A DNA stretch of 64,000 nucleotides from Trachythela sp. YZ-2020 (GCA_016169945.1 JADLSH010000369.1:6776001-6840000), one strand, 5' to 3'; counted from the first letter of the stretch, positions 10,730-45,195 are shown. Made by a program: numbers and translations. The notes: generated from the letters alone by a model not told the origin.

Positions 10730-10965
10730 CAGATAAGCCGAGAAGGGTTAGTTTCTGGTGAGGGAGGATAACCGGAGTATCCTGAGAAAACCCTCGAAGA
10801 ACACGAGAGAATATACCACAACACTAGCCTCCATCACAAGTATCGCGTTTAGTTGACGAACAGAATTTGACCGACATTCTAAACCCAAGCCGACCTAGCC
10901 CGGTACGGTGACCATGAGATACCTGAGGAGGAGGCTACCACAACTCTACTGACTATATTTCAAGT
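10730..10965 (-). repeat. SINE-like repeat containing the 'ggttttctc…ctccggtt' body
   Basis: On the - strand the words CGAGGGTTTTCTC and TACTCCGGTTATCCTCCCTC appear in order. The same body words occur at 45110-45140 (+) and 60860-60890 (-). In the last case a tRNA-like head is attached. The head of this copy is too degraded to call, so the boundaries are approximate. Confidence 0.5.
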
Positions 10966-11097
10966 CCATCAAGTCAGAGCAACGCGGCAACCTTAACTCC
11001 TATCATCTCCTAAGGTGGTCCAATACAAAAAATCCTATATTTATCATAATTTTAAAAATACAAAAATCGTTACGGCCTTCCAAATCAGATCTGTATA

Positions 11098-11207
11098 CAT
11101 AAGCGTACGGGCCCAAATATTTAGGGGGGGAGGGAAGAGAACATTTCCCCAACTAACACTGAAAATGTCCGACTTTTAATTCAATCCCCCCGCCTGGTAC
11201 GCCTATG
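11098..11207. mobile_element. Very small hAT element (MITE), 110 bp, perfect TSD
   Basis: The ends CATAAGCGTAC (11098) and the complement of CATAGGCGTAC (ending 11207) match at 10 of 11 positions. An exact 8-bp duplication TCTGTATA flanks them at 11090-11097 and 11208-11215. The interior is G-rich on the left and C-rich on the right and has no frame. Confidence 0.88.
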
Positions 11208-11711
11208 TCTGTATATAACTTTAGACGCAAAAGTATATGAAAAACTAAGAAATCCAGCTTATTCTACATGCACTTTCTTAGGGTGTAACCATGAATTTAA
11301 GTCACCTACACTAAGCAAATTAAGCTTGGTTTATTCTATTCTCTTTCTTATTTTATATTGTTCTATGTAAGTTATTCTAATATATGTAAAATTTTAAACT
11401 CGATTTTCTCCAGTGCCAAACTGAGTCCAATTCCCGATCAATTGCGCGCAGGGGATATCTCAAAAAGTGTCTTAGCAATTAGGTAATCTATTCTCTTCTT
11501 CAGGGTTGACAATATACCGCGGCATTTCTCAGTGGAGATGAAATAAAGAATTTAATTCTATTCAATGGTTATGAAATAATAACAATAAAAGAGTGCGCTA
11601 TTTTCACCATCGGGGGTGTTATATCTTTGTAACCATGGTAACAATGTATTGAAAATATTTTTTTTCAGTCTTACTAACTTACTAAATAACCTGGTGGAAA
11701 CAGATTTTAAC
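11208..11711. other. Non-coding spacer
   Basis: AT-rich sequence with no recognised gene, repeat or RNA. Confidence 0.4.
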
Positions 11712-12410
11712 TATAGAGCGTTTGCACATGACGTCACAAAATTCATAAATTAAAGCTACAAAGCTAACTGCTTTATATTTTCCGTATGACGTTACTAAGA
11801 ATGTTCACCAAAAATTTTGGGTTCGTACAATTATTTCTCCCTGAGTTATGGAGTTTTGAAAAATATTATTGCTGATGTCAGCATTATTTTCAAAGGCTGT
11901 TAAAACTATGCTATACACACTATTTGGTTTTAAAATGCTTGGTTAAGGTTAAGAGGCGATGCCTAATCCAAACTTAAAAAGAATCTAAAGATTCTGGCCC
12001 TTATATTTTATTAGCATTTGATTTTAGGCCGCCATGTTGGTGTACTAACTCAACGCCATTTTGGAACACAAACATGGCGGAGAAAAAACAAGTGCTCAAA
12101 TGAAGCCGAATTTTAACCCAAATTGTTTGAATCTTTTTAAGGGTGATAAACAATACTTCTTAACCTTAACCAAGCATTTTAAAACCAAATTGTGTCCATA
12201 ACATAGTTTTAACAGCCTTTGAAAATAATGCTGACGTCAGCTAAAGTATTTTTTAAAACTCCGTAACTCACGGAGAAATAATTGTATGAACCCAAACATT
12301 TTGGTGAGCACTCTTAATAGCGATCTAGAAAACAAGTGAGAAAGGCAGCTTTCTAGCTTTAGTAGTTTATATTTTAGAACTTGTCACGTGATAAGTGAAA
12401 ACGCTCTATA
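11712..12410. mobile_element. Foldback element with long inverted arms, ~700 bp
   Basis: The ends read TATAGAGCGTTT (11712) and AAACGCTCTATA (ending 12410). Inside, the arms stay complementary for over 250 bp. Paired words include GGTTCGTACAATTATTTCTCC with GGAGAAATAATTGTATGAACC, CAGCATTATTTTCAAAGGCT, and GGTTTTAAAATGCTTGGTTA. The middle (about 11990-12090) is unique. TA at each end could be a TA target site. No transposase is encoded. Confidence 0.85.
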
Positions 12411-13022
12411 TTAAAAACAAGAGAAATACATTTTTTGGTATTGGACCGCCCTAAATATGAATCATAATAGCGAGCCCTGGATACCTAGGTAAGTTCTGTG
12501 ACAGACAGAACTTCTGTCTGTCTGTTTAAACTGAGGGTTCGGAGGCATGCTCTCCCAAGAAAAGTTTTGACTTTTGAGTCTCGGAAATGGTATTTCCTGC
12601 ATTTTGAGGGTACTTTGCGGTAGAATAAAGTAATTAACTTGTCATGCTCGGTTGGCAACATTAGAATAATTTGCGTTGGCGATGCGAAAAGTATTACATC
12701 AGGCTCCAGTCCACTACGCCGAACCACAGATATCGAAGCTCACAGTGACGTCACGATGAGAAATGTAAACTTCTGAATCCACTTGATCTGGCAAAAATTT
12801 AGCCAACTTTTCTCAAGATTTGACCATATTTGAGGAGAATTACAAATGTATACCGGTCATTTGTGTTTCTAGTATATAATGGAGTTACTGGGAGGTATTA
12901 TTTTACGTTATTGGGTCCCAGAATGAAGGATTTCGTGAGCAAACTCGTGCCTTTCATCTGCCTTATAGATGTCTCATGTCTGTTGTTTTACCCGGCTGTT
13001 TGAAGATTTCTTGATCTAAAAT
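12411..13022. promoter_or_regulatory. Upstream region and probable 5' UTR of the kinesin gene
   Basis: The 612 bp between the foldback element and the kinesin ATG have no coding signal. The promoter and 5' UTR of the + strand kinesin gene should lie here, because the 700-bp element closes it off on the left. No TATA box or initiator can be named with confidence. Confidence 0.4.
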
Positions 13023-35639
<22,617 letters not shown>

Positions 35640-36303
35640 AGAAGAGATGTCGTATGACCGTGTATTTGGTGATTTCATGAAACCTTGGGTCTCTGCAATT
35701 CTTCAACACCGAGATAAAAACATAGAAAAATATGGAGATAATATGTACAGATCAACGCGTGTTTAGCAACAAGATAGAACTAAACTAATGTGTACGGGGG
35801 TGCACTAGATCTTGGACGTCGGGTCTCAATAGTGTTCAACTTGGTTTAATTTTGGAAATGAACTCGTTCGCTATAAAGATTAGTAAAAGAGTAATCCTTA
35901 AGAATAGTCCATAATATAGGGTTAACCTTTGGATCTCTAAAATATAGGATTAACCTTAAACATGAATGAATTGTATTGTTTTATTTTATTGTATAACCAA
36001 TTTGTGAGTACATTATGTGTTAACTGTATCGTCAAAATTCTTCTATTACACCCACCGAATGGATTCATTTCCAATAATTAGACGTAAAAATTTAAGTATA
36101 TAAGAAATAATAAAAGAAAATAACATTTATTTAGCCAGATAATTGTTTTTGACAATTTCAGAATAATAATACTAATTTTAATTTATCCAGTGATTTGTCT
36201 TAGTAGTGTTCTATGTATTTTTGTACATGCAATATGTTATGTGGAGTGTACTGCATGGTGATCTGTAAATGGGAACTGAATAAGAGTATATATTTCATCA
36301 AAG
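35640..36303 (+). other. KIF5: Probable kinesin 3' UTR
   Basis: No frame beyond 35766 is of interest. A candidate poly(A) signal AATAAA stands at 36109-36114, about 470 bp after the stop. The terminal exon keeps a second open frame to 35766, out of phase with the called CDS. Confidence 0.5.
36109..36114 (+). terminator. KIF5: Candidate poly(A) signal of the kinesin gene
   Basis: This is the first well-placed AATAAA downstream of the kinesin stop. A cleavage site is not marked in the sequence. Confidence 0.4.
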
Positions 36304-36391
36304 CGTACCGTTAATCCTGTATTAAGCCCACGGCAGCGACGTACTTATTTCAGGCCTGTAGAGGGGTATTCATTGACTGAGCAAAGACTTG
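36304..36391 (+). CDS. Possible orphan exon of unknown gene
   Basis: Between an AG at 36302-36303 and a consensus GGTAAGT donor at 36391/36392, one frame reads TVNPVLSPRQRRTYFRPVEG and on to YSLTEQRL without a stop. No Met is available upstream in frame, so it would be an internal exon. Its phase does not fit either kinesin exon 32 or the first VPS13-like exon directly. It could be an early exon of the VPS13-like gene joined through an unseen exon, or chance. Confidence 0.25.
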
Positions 36392-37863
36392 GTAAGTTCT
36401 ACCCTTTGTGGTATTCAAAGACATGATAACTTTATTCAAACAAGGTAAATTTAACACGAGTCAGTGCATGTGTTTTCAAAATTTGACGAAAATTAACATG
36501 GCAACATGAACTTTTATTCATAAATCTAATCCGTCCACGTGTGTTTCTTTGCTGGGGAGCGCTAAATAGATTTCTACATCTAAAAAGAGGGCTTGTTAGA
36601 GAGAGGGCTTATTTGCAGGGGGGAGGCTAAATAGATTATCAGTACGGTTTATATCCACGACACTGACGAAGTGTAGCTCGGGGGTGCTATTAGTGGTAAA
36701 CTCCAGGGGGTTTAAAAGTTAAAATAGGAATTCATCTAATTAGTACCTGAAAATTTAGTACACACTAATTTCCTGAGCACTCTGAACAACTTTCAACAGT
36801 TAAAATAAAAATATCGCTGTTTTTATATTTTTCATGAAAAATATTGAGACGAGTGTTTTGTGACAAGTAGGTATACATGCGGTTTCTCGTTTGTTACTTT
36901 GTTTGCCTACTTTCGGAAAAATTCCTGAAAATGCTATGCCAACGCTCTACCCAGGAAGCCTGCCCACTACTAGCTACAATCTTGGACAGTAACCCTTGAG
37001 ACCATTACTCGAAATATTGCAAAGTTAATGTACACTAACAAAATACCCCCCCCCCCCAGTTCAATGTTGTGAACAACCCCGAAACAACTTTTGACAATTT
37101 ATCAAGACACAAGCTCGACATTGAGTTGAAGGAGTGGGGGCTTAGGAAGCGCAATGTGATTTTATGGGGAATTTATCATAAGGGATATGCGGATTTTGCA
37201 TATAGAGGGAGGTAGTCTCGACCAGTTATGTCCAAGATTGTAGCCCACTACAACTCTACTAAAAAGACAAAGCAACTGGTTTAACTCTATGGTTTGACTT
37301 CTTTATAGTATGTTTCACATGTTTTCTCAACGAGTCATTTACGTGATGGGGGGGGGGGGAGGGGAAGTGAGGGGGGTAACTCGCACTATCACTCGCTCAG
37401 AAGTCATATCATCAAAAGTCATCAAGTAGAGATCAAGACTGAGATCAAGTAGTTCATGAAGTAGCTAGCACAAAATGTTCACGGGCGCAAGTTTGTGAAG
37501 AATTTTAAAAAATAATAAAAGATTGCAATGAGTATTAAAAATGGCTGACCGAAGCAAAGGTCGATTTGAAATATGATAATGGCATTTTTTATACTCTTTG
37601 GTCTGTTTTGGATTACTTTTCTGACATGCAGAAGCTTCATCAATATGTAAGTTAACACTACCGTTTGTTTAATAGAATAATTGCTTGACTAGCTCCTAGT
37701 CGGACTAGGACGGCAAAATGTACATGTACAGGTTTGAATCACTTGACCTTTTGCTATCACCGGCGTATATTGCAAATTTTTGCCAATACAGGAAAAATAT
37801 TTGTAATGTAGTGTCGGTTAGATGCAGTTATCCACTTTTCTTTGGCAAATAAGACCAAGAACA
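36392..37863. other. Gene-poor spacer
   Basis: The stretch contains C-runs (about 37046) and G-runs (about 37346) and otherwise AT-rich sequence. No gene or delimited repeat was recognised. Confidence 0.4.
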
Positions 37864-38052
37864 TTAAAGGTGATGCAAAGTCCCGATCTAAACAAACCGG
37901 CAACGTCCGTTTGTTTATTTAAATAAATACAGATTCGAGTTTCTGATTTAGAAGATGTCGAATTTTAGTCGAAACAACTTGAAATTTGGGCATTGTTTAC
38001 ATCGCGGGACCTCCCATAGCACATGCGCAGAATGGAGTTACATGGTCTTTAA
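37864..38052. mobile_element. MITE copy 2 (family of 15027-15270), reverse orientation
   Basis: TTAAAGGTGATGCAAAGTCC at the left and ATGGTCTTTAA at the right are the ends of the 15027-15270 element read from the other strand. AAACAAACCGGCAACGTCCG and GATTTAGAAGATGTCGAATT are shared. It is shorter because the middle is partly deleted. A short frame across it is not a gene. Confidence 0.8.
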
Positions 38053-38189
38053 AATATGTAAAAAATGTTTACTAAAAATCATTAAAAGATTAATACTTGC
38101 AATATGTGCTACTGACTATACTTCAGCAACAAACTTTTATGTATAGAAATAGACATATTATCCTGATAAACATCAGCATGTTTAGATTA

Positions 38190-38985
38190 AAGTACTATTT
38201 AACACGAACCTGCATAGTTCGTTCACTGCACTAATAAATTTTTACCTTGTTTACCTTATTTGTACCAATGTTACGACATTTGTGACGTCTGTAAAGCATA
38301 GCTGTAAATACAAGAATGGTTTGAAAATCATGAAGAAAAGTTGGGATTATTTAGTCATAGTATATTGCAAATTGCAACTTAAAATTGTCATTAGATATAC
38401 TCTTTACATACAGTTGCCGTCGTTTGGCTAGAAAAGCATCTGCACATAAAACTACCCTTTGGATTGTAGAGCAGTATGGTAATATTTGTTTAGTCTAATT
38501 CTATCAAGTATTTCAGGCAAGGTCTCTTTCTTCACATGAATTTTATGACAAGACCATGCATGTTGCTAACAATATGCCTCACATGATCAATAAGATATAG
38601 ATGTAATGAATAATCGAATGACAATTTAGGCTGCCAATTTGAGTACTACTGCATGTATGACTAAATAATTCCAACTTTTCCTCTTGGCATGATTTTCAAC
38701 ACTTTGATAAATTGCCAAACCAATTCTTGTATTTACAGCTATGCTTACAGGCATCGCAAATGTTGCAAAATCAAGAAACACAGACTCTCGTTGTTACACC
38801 ACAAGTCCACAATATGAATTCATACATAAATTTTCATCACACAGCTTTTTTGAACCATCCCAGTAAAGTTTTCACACCACATCACACACACTTTGATTTA
38901 ACAAAAAAGTTTAAATTAAACAAGGTAAAAATTAGCACAGTGAACGAACTATATATACACAAGTTCATGTTCAACAATACTTTAT
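38190..38985. mobile_element. Foldback element with long degenerate arms, ~0.8 kb
   Basis: ATAGTTCGTTCACTG (38214) is complemented by CAGTGAACGAACTAT (ending 38952). Further in, TTTTACCTTGTTT pairs with AAACAAGGTAAAA, and TTGAAAATCATG…GATTATTTAGTCATA pairs with TATGACTAAATAATTCC…CATGATTTTCAA. Outside the core the similarity fades, so the ends are approximate. The 92-codon frame at 38712-38990 lies in this element and is not thought to be a gene. Confidence 0.75.
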
Positions 38986-39170
38986 ATTAATTATATACTT
39001 GCACATGCCATAGTACAAACTTTGCTGTTTTTGGTGTTTGGTTACATTTTGATAATGCGCCAAGTACATGTGAGCACTAAGTTGTGACTGGTGAATTGGT
39101 GACATGTTTCACAATGTGTCGTTCTAGAAAAGATCACTGTCACCCTCTATGAGCCCAGCTAGCTGGGATC

Positions 39171-39624
39171 TAGGGATGAGCCGATAACAAAAATTTGCCA
39201 ATTACTGAGGCCGATTAGTTGTAGGCCGATTATCTCAACTTATCGGCAGATTAATCAGTATCTGCCGATTATTGTAAGTAGCAGGACGGCGGTGTAAAAA
39301 CCTTTCAAAGACGGCGGTTGCTTTGAAGTTCTTTGACCAAAGACTTTGATCACAGAACTTTGATGGACATAGGCATAGCAGAAACACATTGTATGGAAGC
39401 TTTTTAATTTTGTGAGTTCTTTCGCAATATGTTCATAAAAAACCCTGTGAATAACAACCTATCTATTCGCTTGTATGTAGTATTTTAGCATGTGCTTGGC
39501 AATTGGGCAAAAAGTCTTATGGCCTGTTACTTTGCCGATTATCAAACAATAATCGGCCGATTATTTAAAAATGGCCGATTAATCGGCTTTGCCGATTATT
39601 TTCCGATTATTCAGCTCATCCCTA
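39171..39624. mobile_element. MITE with TAGGGATGAGC ends, 454 bp
   Basis: TAGGGATGAGCCGAT (39171) and ATTCAGCTCATCCCTA (ending 39624) form short terminal inverted repeats. GCCGATTA words repeat many times inside both halves, giving sub-terminal repetition. This end type occurs in some hAT families, but the 8 bases on either side do not match. Confidence 0.7.
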
Positions 39625-39633
39625 GTCCTTATT

Positions 39634-39697
39634 AACCCATTAACTGGCATACTAAAGTAGGGGCGCATCTGGGCGCATTGCCAGCTAATGGGTTAAT
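39634..39697. repeat. Short palindrome TTAACCCATTA…TAATGGGTTAA
   Basis: ATTAACCCATTAACTGGCA pairs with TGCCAGCTAATGGGTTAAT around ACTAAAGTAGGGGCGCATCT. The inner words recur at 16190-16260 and 43180-43255. This is a compact copy of a dispersed family. Confidence 0.65.
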
Positions 39698-41600
39698 GAA
39701 TATAAAAATCATTGTGTGCTCATATCAGAGATGAGCTAGCCCAGTTAGGTGACACTGACGCGCTAGGTGGGATCTTAGTCAAGTGGGATAAAATTTTCCA
39801 TAAGAATGCTTCATCCCACCTGACCAGGATGGACAATTTTTGCTGATTTTGATCTATTATTAAGCGGCGTAGTTGGTATAAACAAGTATAAACAAGAAAA
39901 AATAATAATTAATGGACCTAACTGTAAGAAAAGACTGACTTTTCCCCATTTCCTCTACTGGGGAAAAGTTTTGCCGACCTGAAACGGTTTGCCGACCTGA
40001 GCAGGTTGGCAACAGGTCGGTAAATTGAAGTTTTCAATAAAATGTGCCTGTAGTAATATTGCCAACATTTATCAAGCAATATAAAGATTTTGTTCTAAAT
40101 AAATTCGAAGGTTGTTTACGGCTTTTTTCATAAAAGTGATTGACTGCATGAAAAATTACTGAATCTTTGTCGCCCTGTTTTGGTTCGACATTTTGGTAGC
40201 GTATGATTTGCCACTGAAATGACATGTGTTGAGCTCTCTATCTCTCTATCTATTTGGTTAATTAATATAGTACGTACAGTTTTGGGTGGTGTTTATTTAT
40301 TTTACAACCAATAGTTACGTTTATAATGACGTATGCGCACACACCCACAAGGAAACTACACCCCAATTAGCATTATGAGCGCAACCGCAAATATCCAACC
40401 CATGCAGGCTACGTATGAAAGATGTTCAGCATACGTTTTCCTTAAAGTCTAAATATGCTAAGGCAAGACGTTTGCTTCATCTGCTTTTCTCTTTTGCTCT
40501 GAATTCACATTGCAGATCTATATTGCAGGTCGGCAAATTTTTTGCTGACCCGACGTGACCATAGGTCAGCTATCAGGTCGGCATTTTCAGATTTCCAACC
40601 TGAATTGCGAGGCCTGAATCTCCAGACCTTCCAACTTTGTAAAAATGAGTGAGAATATGAGTAACATGCACATCTTATGGAATACAGTATATGTCTAGAT
40701 GGCCACCCCCAATATTTTCAGATATCAAGCCATAGAAATACAGTTTCCACAATTTGTAAGCATGTTTGAATGAAATCAAACAGTCAGACTTCTGACTTCA
40801 ATCATAAAATTAATTCACAAAGATACAAATTGTGATAGAAAATTTCAAACAACATCTTGGCACTTATCTTCTGTCCTTTTGGTCAAGTGATGCAGAAATA
40901 GATGGTGTAGGATTATGTCGTCTTATGTACAAGTATATCCAAAAATTGAACAAACATCTAAGGAACATCATAAATAACTTTGCGTGAGGAAAATGTAGTT
41001 GTGTGTGTGAACATTGAGATACTGTACATGCCAAATGCATGTGTCTCACGCTATGTGAGAGTTCGAATGTCACTAATCACATGTCGTATCGTACTCATGC
41101 GCCTCCTTCAACTTGAAGCAGTAGCCTAAACCTAGGACCTTTACTTATAATAGAATGGTCTCGTTACTCTAAAGTAGTTCGGAAATAGAAGGCCTACATA
41201 TGTAGGTCTAAGCTGGTGACACCAATTTTCTCGTTGCGGACCAACTACCGTATATTCTTTCGTTTTATATTCTCTCTACTGAAACTATTAGAAATTTTGT
41301 TTCATGAGATGAAATTCACTTGTGGAGACAGCAACAACAGAACGTCCAGCAAAAATATATACTTAATTCCTGAGGCACCTGTGCGGCTGTGCCCATAGCG
41401 ACCTTAGGTCTCAGCTTGCATTTTCTCCCAATTCTCCGTCGTTGGAAACAAAATGGAATGCTTCGGTCAACAGAATATTGTAGATTGGTGGCAATATAGC
41501 GACAACAAAATGCCGTCGTGAGAGACGTTTTTATTAATCTATCCTGAGAAATTTTGTTTCTATATTTTCATATTGCATTATATATTGCTGGATATCAACT
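39698..41600. other. Spacer without a recognised gene
   Basis: AT-rich sequence with several copies of a GGTCGGCAA/GCCGACCTG word at 39960-40600. No coding frame with splice signals or known domain was found. Confidence 0.4.
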
Positions 41601-42000
41601 TTAAAGTGCATATGTCACAATTACCATTTTTTTCTCAAAAATCGGTCGTGACGAGACAATTCGAATGATATACATCATTCCTTAATCGGATAAATACTTC
41701 CAGAGATATTTTGGCTCAAACATAGGTTTTTCAAAACATGGCCGGGAGAAAAGAGGCTGAGTACGAGTAGCCGCGATGACGTCAAATCGGGAAGTCATGT
41801 TTTGTTTATATTATAAAACAATATAAAATATAGTCATGTTGGAAGCGAAAAACTGCAGAAATAATCAATTTTCTGGCATATACGTTTGGAATTCGCCTTC
41901 AGGATTTTACGCAAAAGAAAGGTGAACATTGCCGTTCCCAGAATGTGGGCGAAATCTCTCATATTTTGTCAATTTTGAGATCGGAGTCGAAGGAACAGAG

Positions 42001-42379
42001 ATGAGTATAGGAAGCGTATACTCCGCTTTGAAGCCGTCGAGGAAGCCATACAAAATGAAGTATTTATGGGAACTGGTAAGTTTAATTGTATTGTAACAAA
42101 AAATAGATGAAAACTACATACCACCATCGTCTACAAAAATCTACTAAGCATAGATATACTTGGTAGAATGATATATATTAAACATATTTTTTTCATCTTG
42201 TATTTTTACTAGTATCTAATGCTAAGAAAGTCAGAACACAAGGACAGACACAAGGTCACAGAGCAATATTACATTTACAATGTATGGTATCATCAGCTGA
42301 TGAGAGGCCACAATGTGTTGGATAGCCCAAGGAATGTCACAGATGGCAGAGACAACATTTCATTACTATACATTTAATT
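42001..42379 (+). CDS. Hypothetical two-exon frame inside the inverted-repeat element
   Basis: ATG at about 42002 opens MSIGSVYSALKPSRKPYKMK and ends at a GGTAAGT donor (about 42076). An acceptor TTTTTACTAG (about 42211) resumes in the right phase. The second exon reads YLMLRKSEHKDRHKVTEQYY, then IYNVWYHQLMRGHNV and on to a TAA near 42379. This gives a product of about 80 residues, basic and rich in Tyr. Function is unknown. Its position inside a mobile element suggests an element-encoded accessory protein or a remnant. Confidence 0.25.
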
Positions 42380-42879
42380 GTTACTATATATTTTTCTATA
42401 TCCACCATTGAACATCCTAGTACGAGGAGTGTTATGGGGCAAGACATTTAATATATATTTATTTGGTTTCTGTGTAGTGCAATGTAGCAGGTCCATAGAA
42501 ATAGTAGATATCTGTTATTTCTATGGGCAGGTCTTTTGCCACTATTCAGTATCATGTAAAGTGCAATGAAACCGTGCCACCCATGGAAAAGTGCCACCCA
42601 TGGTCAACTCTTTAATAAATGAAGTTATAATTCCATGTAACTTTCCACACAGCCACCTTCCTTTTATACAGCGTAATGTATATCTTATGAATATACACTG
42701 CATGCATACCTAAGCCTCGCTGTGGCCCAGTTTGGTTTATGGAATTGCTGATTAAACTACTCAGAAAATCAGTGAAGCAAAAAACTGACCAAGTCTAGGC
42801 CTCGGCTTGTAGTGCAACACTAGTTACAGCTTTTGTTGAGCCAGGGGTTGTACTTATGGCTCATTCTGACATATGAAAA

Positions 42880-43144
42880 CATAGGCGGATTTTCAGATTT
42901 TGCTCCGGGGGGTGCCGAAAATTTAGGGGGGTTGCCAAAAATTTAGCTGCAGAGGGGTCTGGGGCCACAGTTGAAATTTTTGGTCTTATTTAGTTCAAAA
43001 TCCTTGTTTTTAGTCTTACTTAGTTCAAACTCTTTATTTCAATCACACTACTGCCATTTATCCCAATGAGCATTTAAATTTTTTTGGGGGGGGGTGCAAA
43101 TTCCTCGATATTTTTGGGGGGGGTGCACAGAAAATCCGCCTATG
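42880..43144. mobile_element. Non-autonomous hAT element (MITE), 265 bp, nested, perfect TSD
   Basis: CATAGGCGGATTTTC (42880) and GAAAATCCGCCTATG (ending 43144) are perfect 15-bp inverted ends. An exact 8-bp duplication TATGAAAA flanks them at 42872-42879 and 43145-43152. It sits inside the 3.35-kb inverted-repeat element, so it inserted later. Confidence 0.93.
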
Positions 43145-44956
43145 TATGAAAATGACTAACACCACCAGAGTTCCTATTCAGGTCAGATGTGCCCTACCTT
43201 AGTATTTTACTTATTCTATCTAACACCAGACAATTTTACTTGTCAGTGGTAGGTTGAAATGTGGCTTCTTTAGTCATGTTTATCAACTACGTATACCTGG
43301 ATAAAAATCAAGTACGACTAATTGTATTGTTTAGATGGGCATTTGCCTTGAGATTAAGGAAAAATCTAATGTATTCTAAAATGCTAAATACAACTAGTCA
43401 AATGAAAAACATAGAATGGATGGTCATAAACATATTTATTTGTTTTTGTGATTAATTTTTTATTAATATGTTTGCCATATGAATTATGAAAATCTGTTGA
43501 AAATCTGAATTAAAATCTGTTGAACCATTAATGGGTATCCCTTGATCAGTAATAAGGAAATTGGTTGATATCATTATGTTACAGTCACAAGAGGGTAGGA
43601 ATATGGTTGTGATTGGGGTCAAAAAAGAAATATATTTGTGCGCATAACATAACAATATAACGAGTATAGGGAGCATTAGGGCAGATTACTGATTATCCTT
43701 ACTGATGGTCCTGAAGGGGTAAAATGGGAGCTGGGATTTGCATGCTTTTGGGCTGGGAAACCATTTTATGCACTGGGACTGGGATTCACCAACAACAAAT
43801 AAACAATAGAAAATGGGATTGGGATTTGAGCAAAACAAAGGATGGGACTATGGAATTTGGTCAAAATTTGGGCCGTAAAACTGGGATTAGTACCCCCCAC
43901 CCTCCTTCAGGACCCTATTATATGACTAATATGCCTTCACTAAACAGTGATCATACAAATAACAGAGATACAGGTAATTATTAGACAAGTAAATTAACAA
44001 GTTATGTGATGTCTTATGAGTCTGAATTATCTTCATTGGAGCCTCATTTCTCTGTTCATCTTTGTGTTTATTGCCTACATAAGCATATAAATGATGTCAC
44101 TATTATTATAAATACCATTTATAAGCAATATATTGAACAATATCAAATGTAAAAATTGTTTGATAATTTACTATACTTTATAGACACTGAGAATGCAAGC
44201 ACAAGAAGTTTGTTTATAAACATGTTAAGACATGTGGTCAATCTGAAGTCATACATCATCTCCCATGACTGTTTTTTATTTTATGCTATATATTCCTTTT
44301 ATACTGGGCAATTGTGGCACATCCTGCACAAAATATATTCAAGGTAGCACAATTTAATACAAAATTGCAAATTTCAATTTACTAACTTGTTTCTACATTC
44401 CAGACTTTTCGTCTATTACTACGTTCTCACAAGGCATCCAAGCGCATATCCCTTTACCTTTTAATTTTCTTCATGTAAATTACTTGAGTAAATTTGCCGA
44501 AGTCCAGCACGGGTCCATGACTTCATTTGCAGGCTTGCAGCCGACATTTTAGACTCGCACCGTTTGAGTTCTCGTCATTATAGAAAATATTTTACCAAAT
44601 TCTGGGAACGGCAATGTTCACCTTTCTATTGCGTAAAATCCTGAAGTCGAATTCCAAACGTATATGCCAGAAAATTGAATATTTCGGCAGTTTTTCGCTT
44701 CCAACATGACTATATTTTATATTGTTTTATAATGTAAACAAAACATGACTTCCCGATTTGACGTCATCGCGGCTATTAGTACTCAGCCTCTTTTCTCCCG
44801 GCCAAGTTTTGAAAAACCCATTTTTTGGCATGTTTGAGCCAAAATATCTCTGGAAGTATTTATCTGTTTAAAGAATGATGTATATCATTCGAATTGTCTC
44901 GTCACGGCCGATTTTTGAGAAAAAAATGGTAATTGTGACATATGCACTTTAATGGG

Positions 44957-45195
44957 AAGTACGGGTAGCAGATGCGGTTAATCTCTGAGTTAAACCTGCT
45001 ATACAGGAGGTCGAGGACAGGGATTTACTTCGGTTGGGTAACAGCTTCCCTGTGCTGGATTAACTCGTGTAAGTTGAGATTTGTTTGTTCTCTCCTGTGC
45101 TTCGAGGGTTTTCCTCCGGGTTTTCCGGTTTTTCTACCTCACTATAAATGAACCCTTTAGCCATTAACCATAACGAAGTAACACTTGGAGCCCTT
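44957..45195 (+). repeat. SINE-like repeat
   Basis: CGAGGGTTTTCCTCCGGGTT and TTCCGGTTTTTCTACCTCAC form the body shared with 10730-10965 and 60770-61020. The head (GGTAGCAGATGCGGTTAATC) is tRNA-like but diverged. Confidence 0.5.

Larger units (their letters stand above)
41601..44952. mobile_element. 3.35-kb element with ~350-bp terminal inverted arms
   Basis: The left arm 41601-41945 and right arm 44599-44952 are about 90% complementary. The ends are TTAAAGTGCATATGTCACAA and TTGTGACATATGCACTTTAA-like. Shared internal words are GTCGTGACGAGACAATTCGA, CATGACTTCCCGATTTGACG and GGAACGGCAATGTTCACCTT. The 2.65-kb middle carries a nested hAT MITE and a small two-exon frame. It gives no recognised transposase. 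TTAA at both ends is compatible with a TTAA target, but the element class is open. Confidence 0.88.

Noticed and set aside
37955..38146. 63-codon + strand frame
   Set aside because: Most of it lies in the MITE copy at 37864-38052.
38712..38990. 92-codon + strand frame
   Set aside because: It lies within the right half and arm of a foldback element; composition is not protein-like in a known way.
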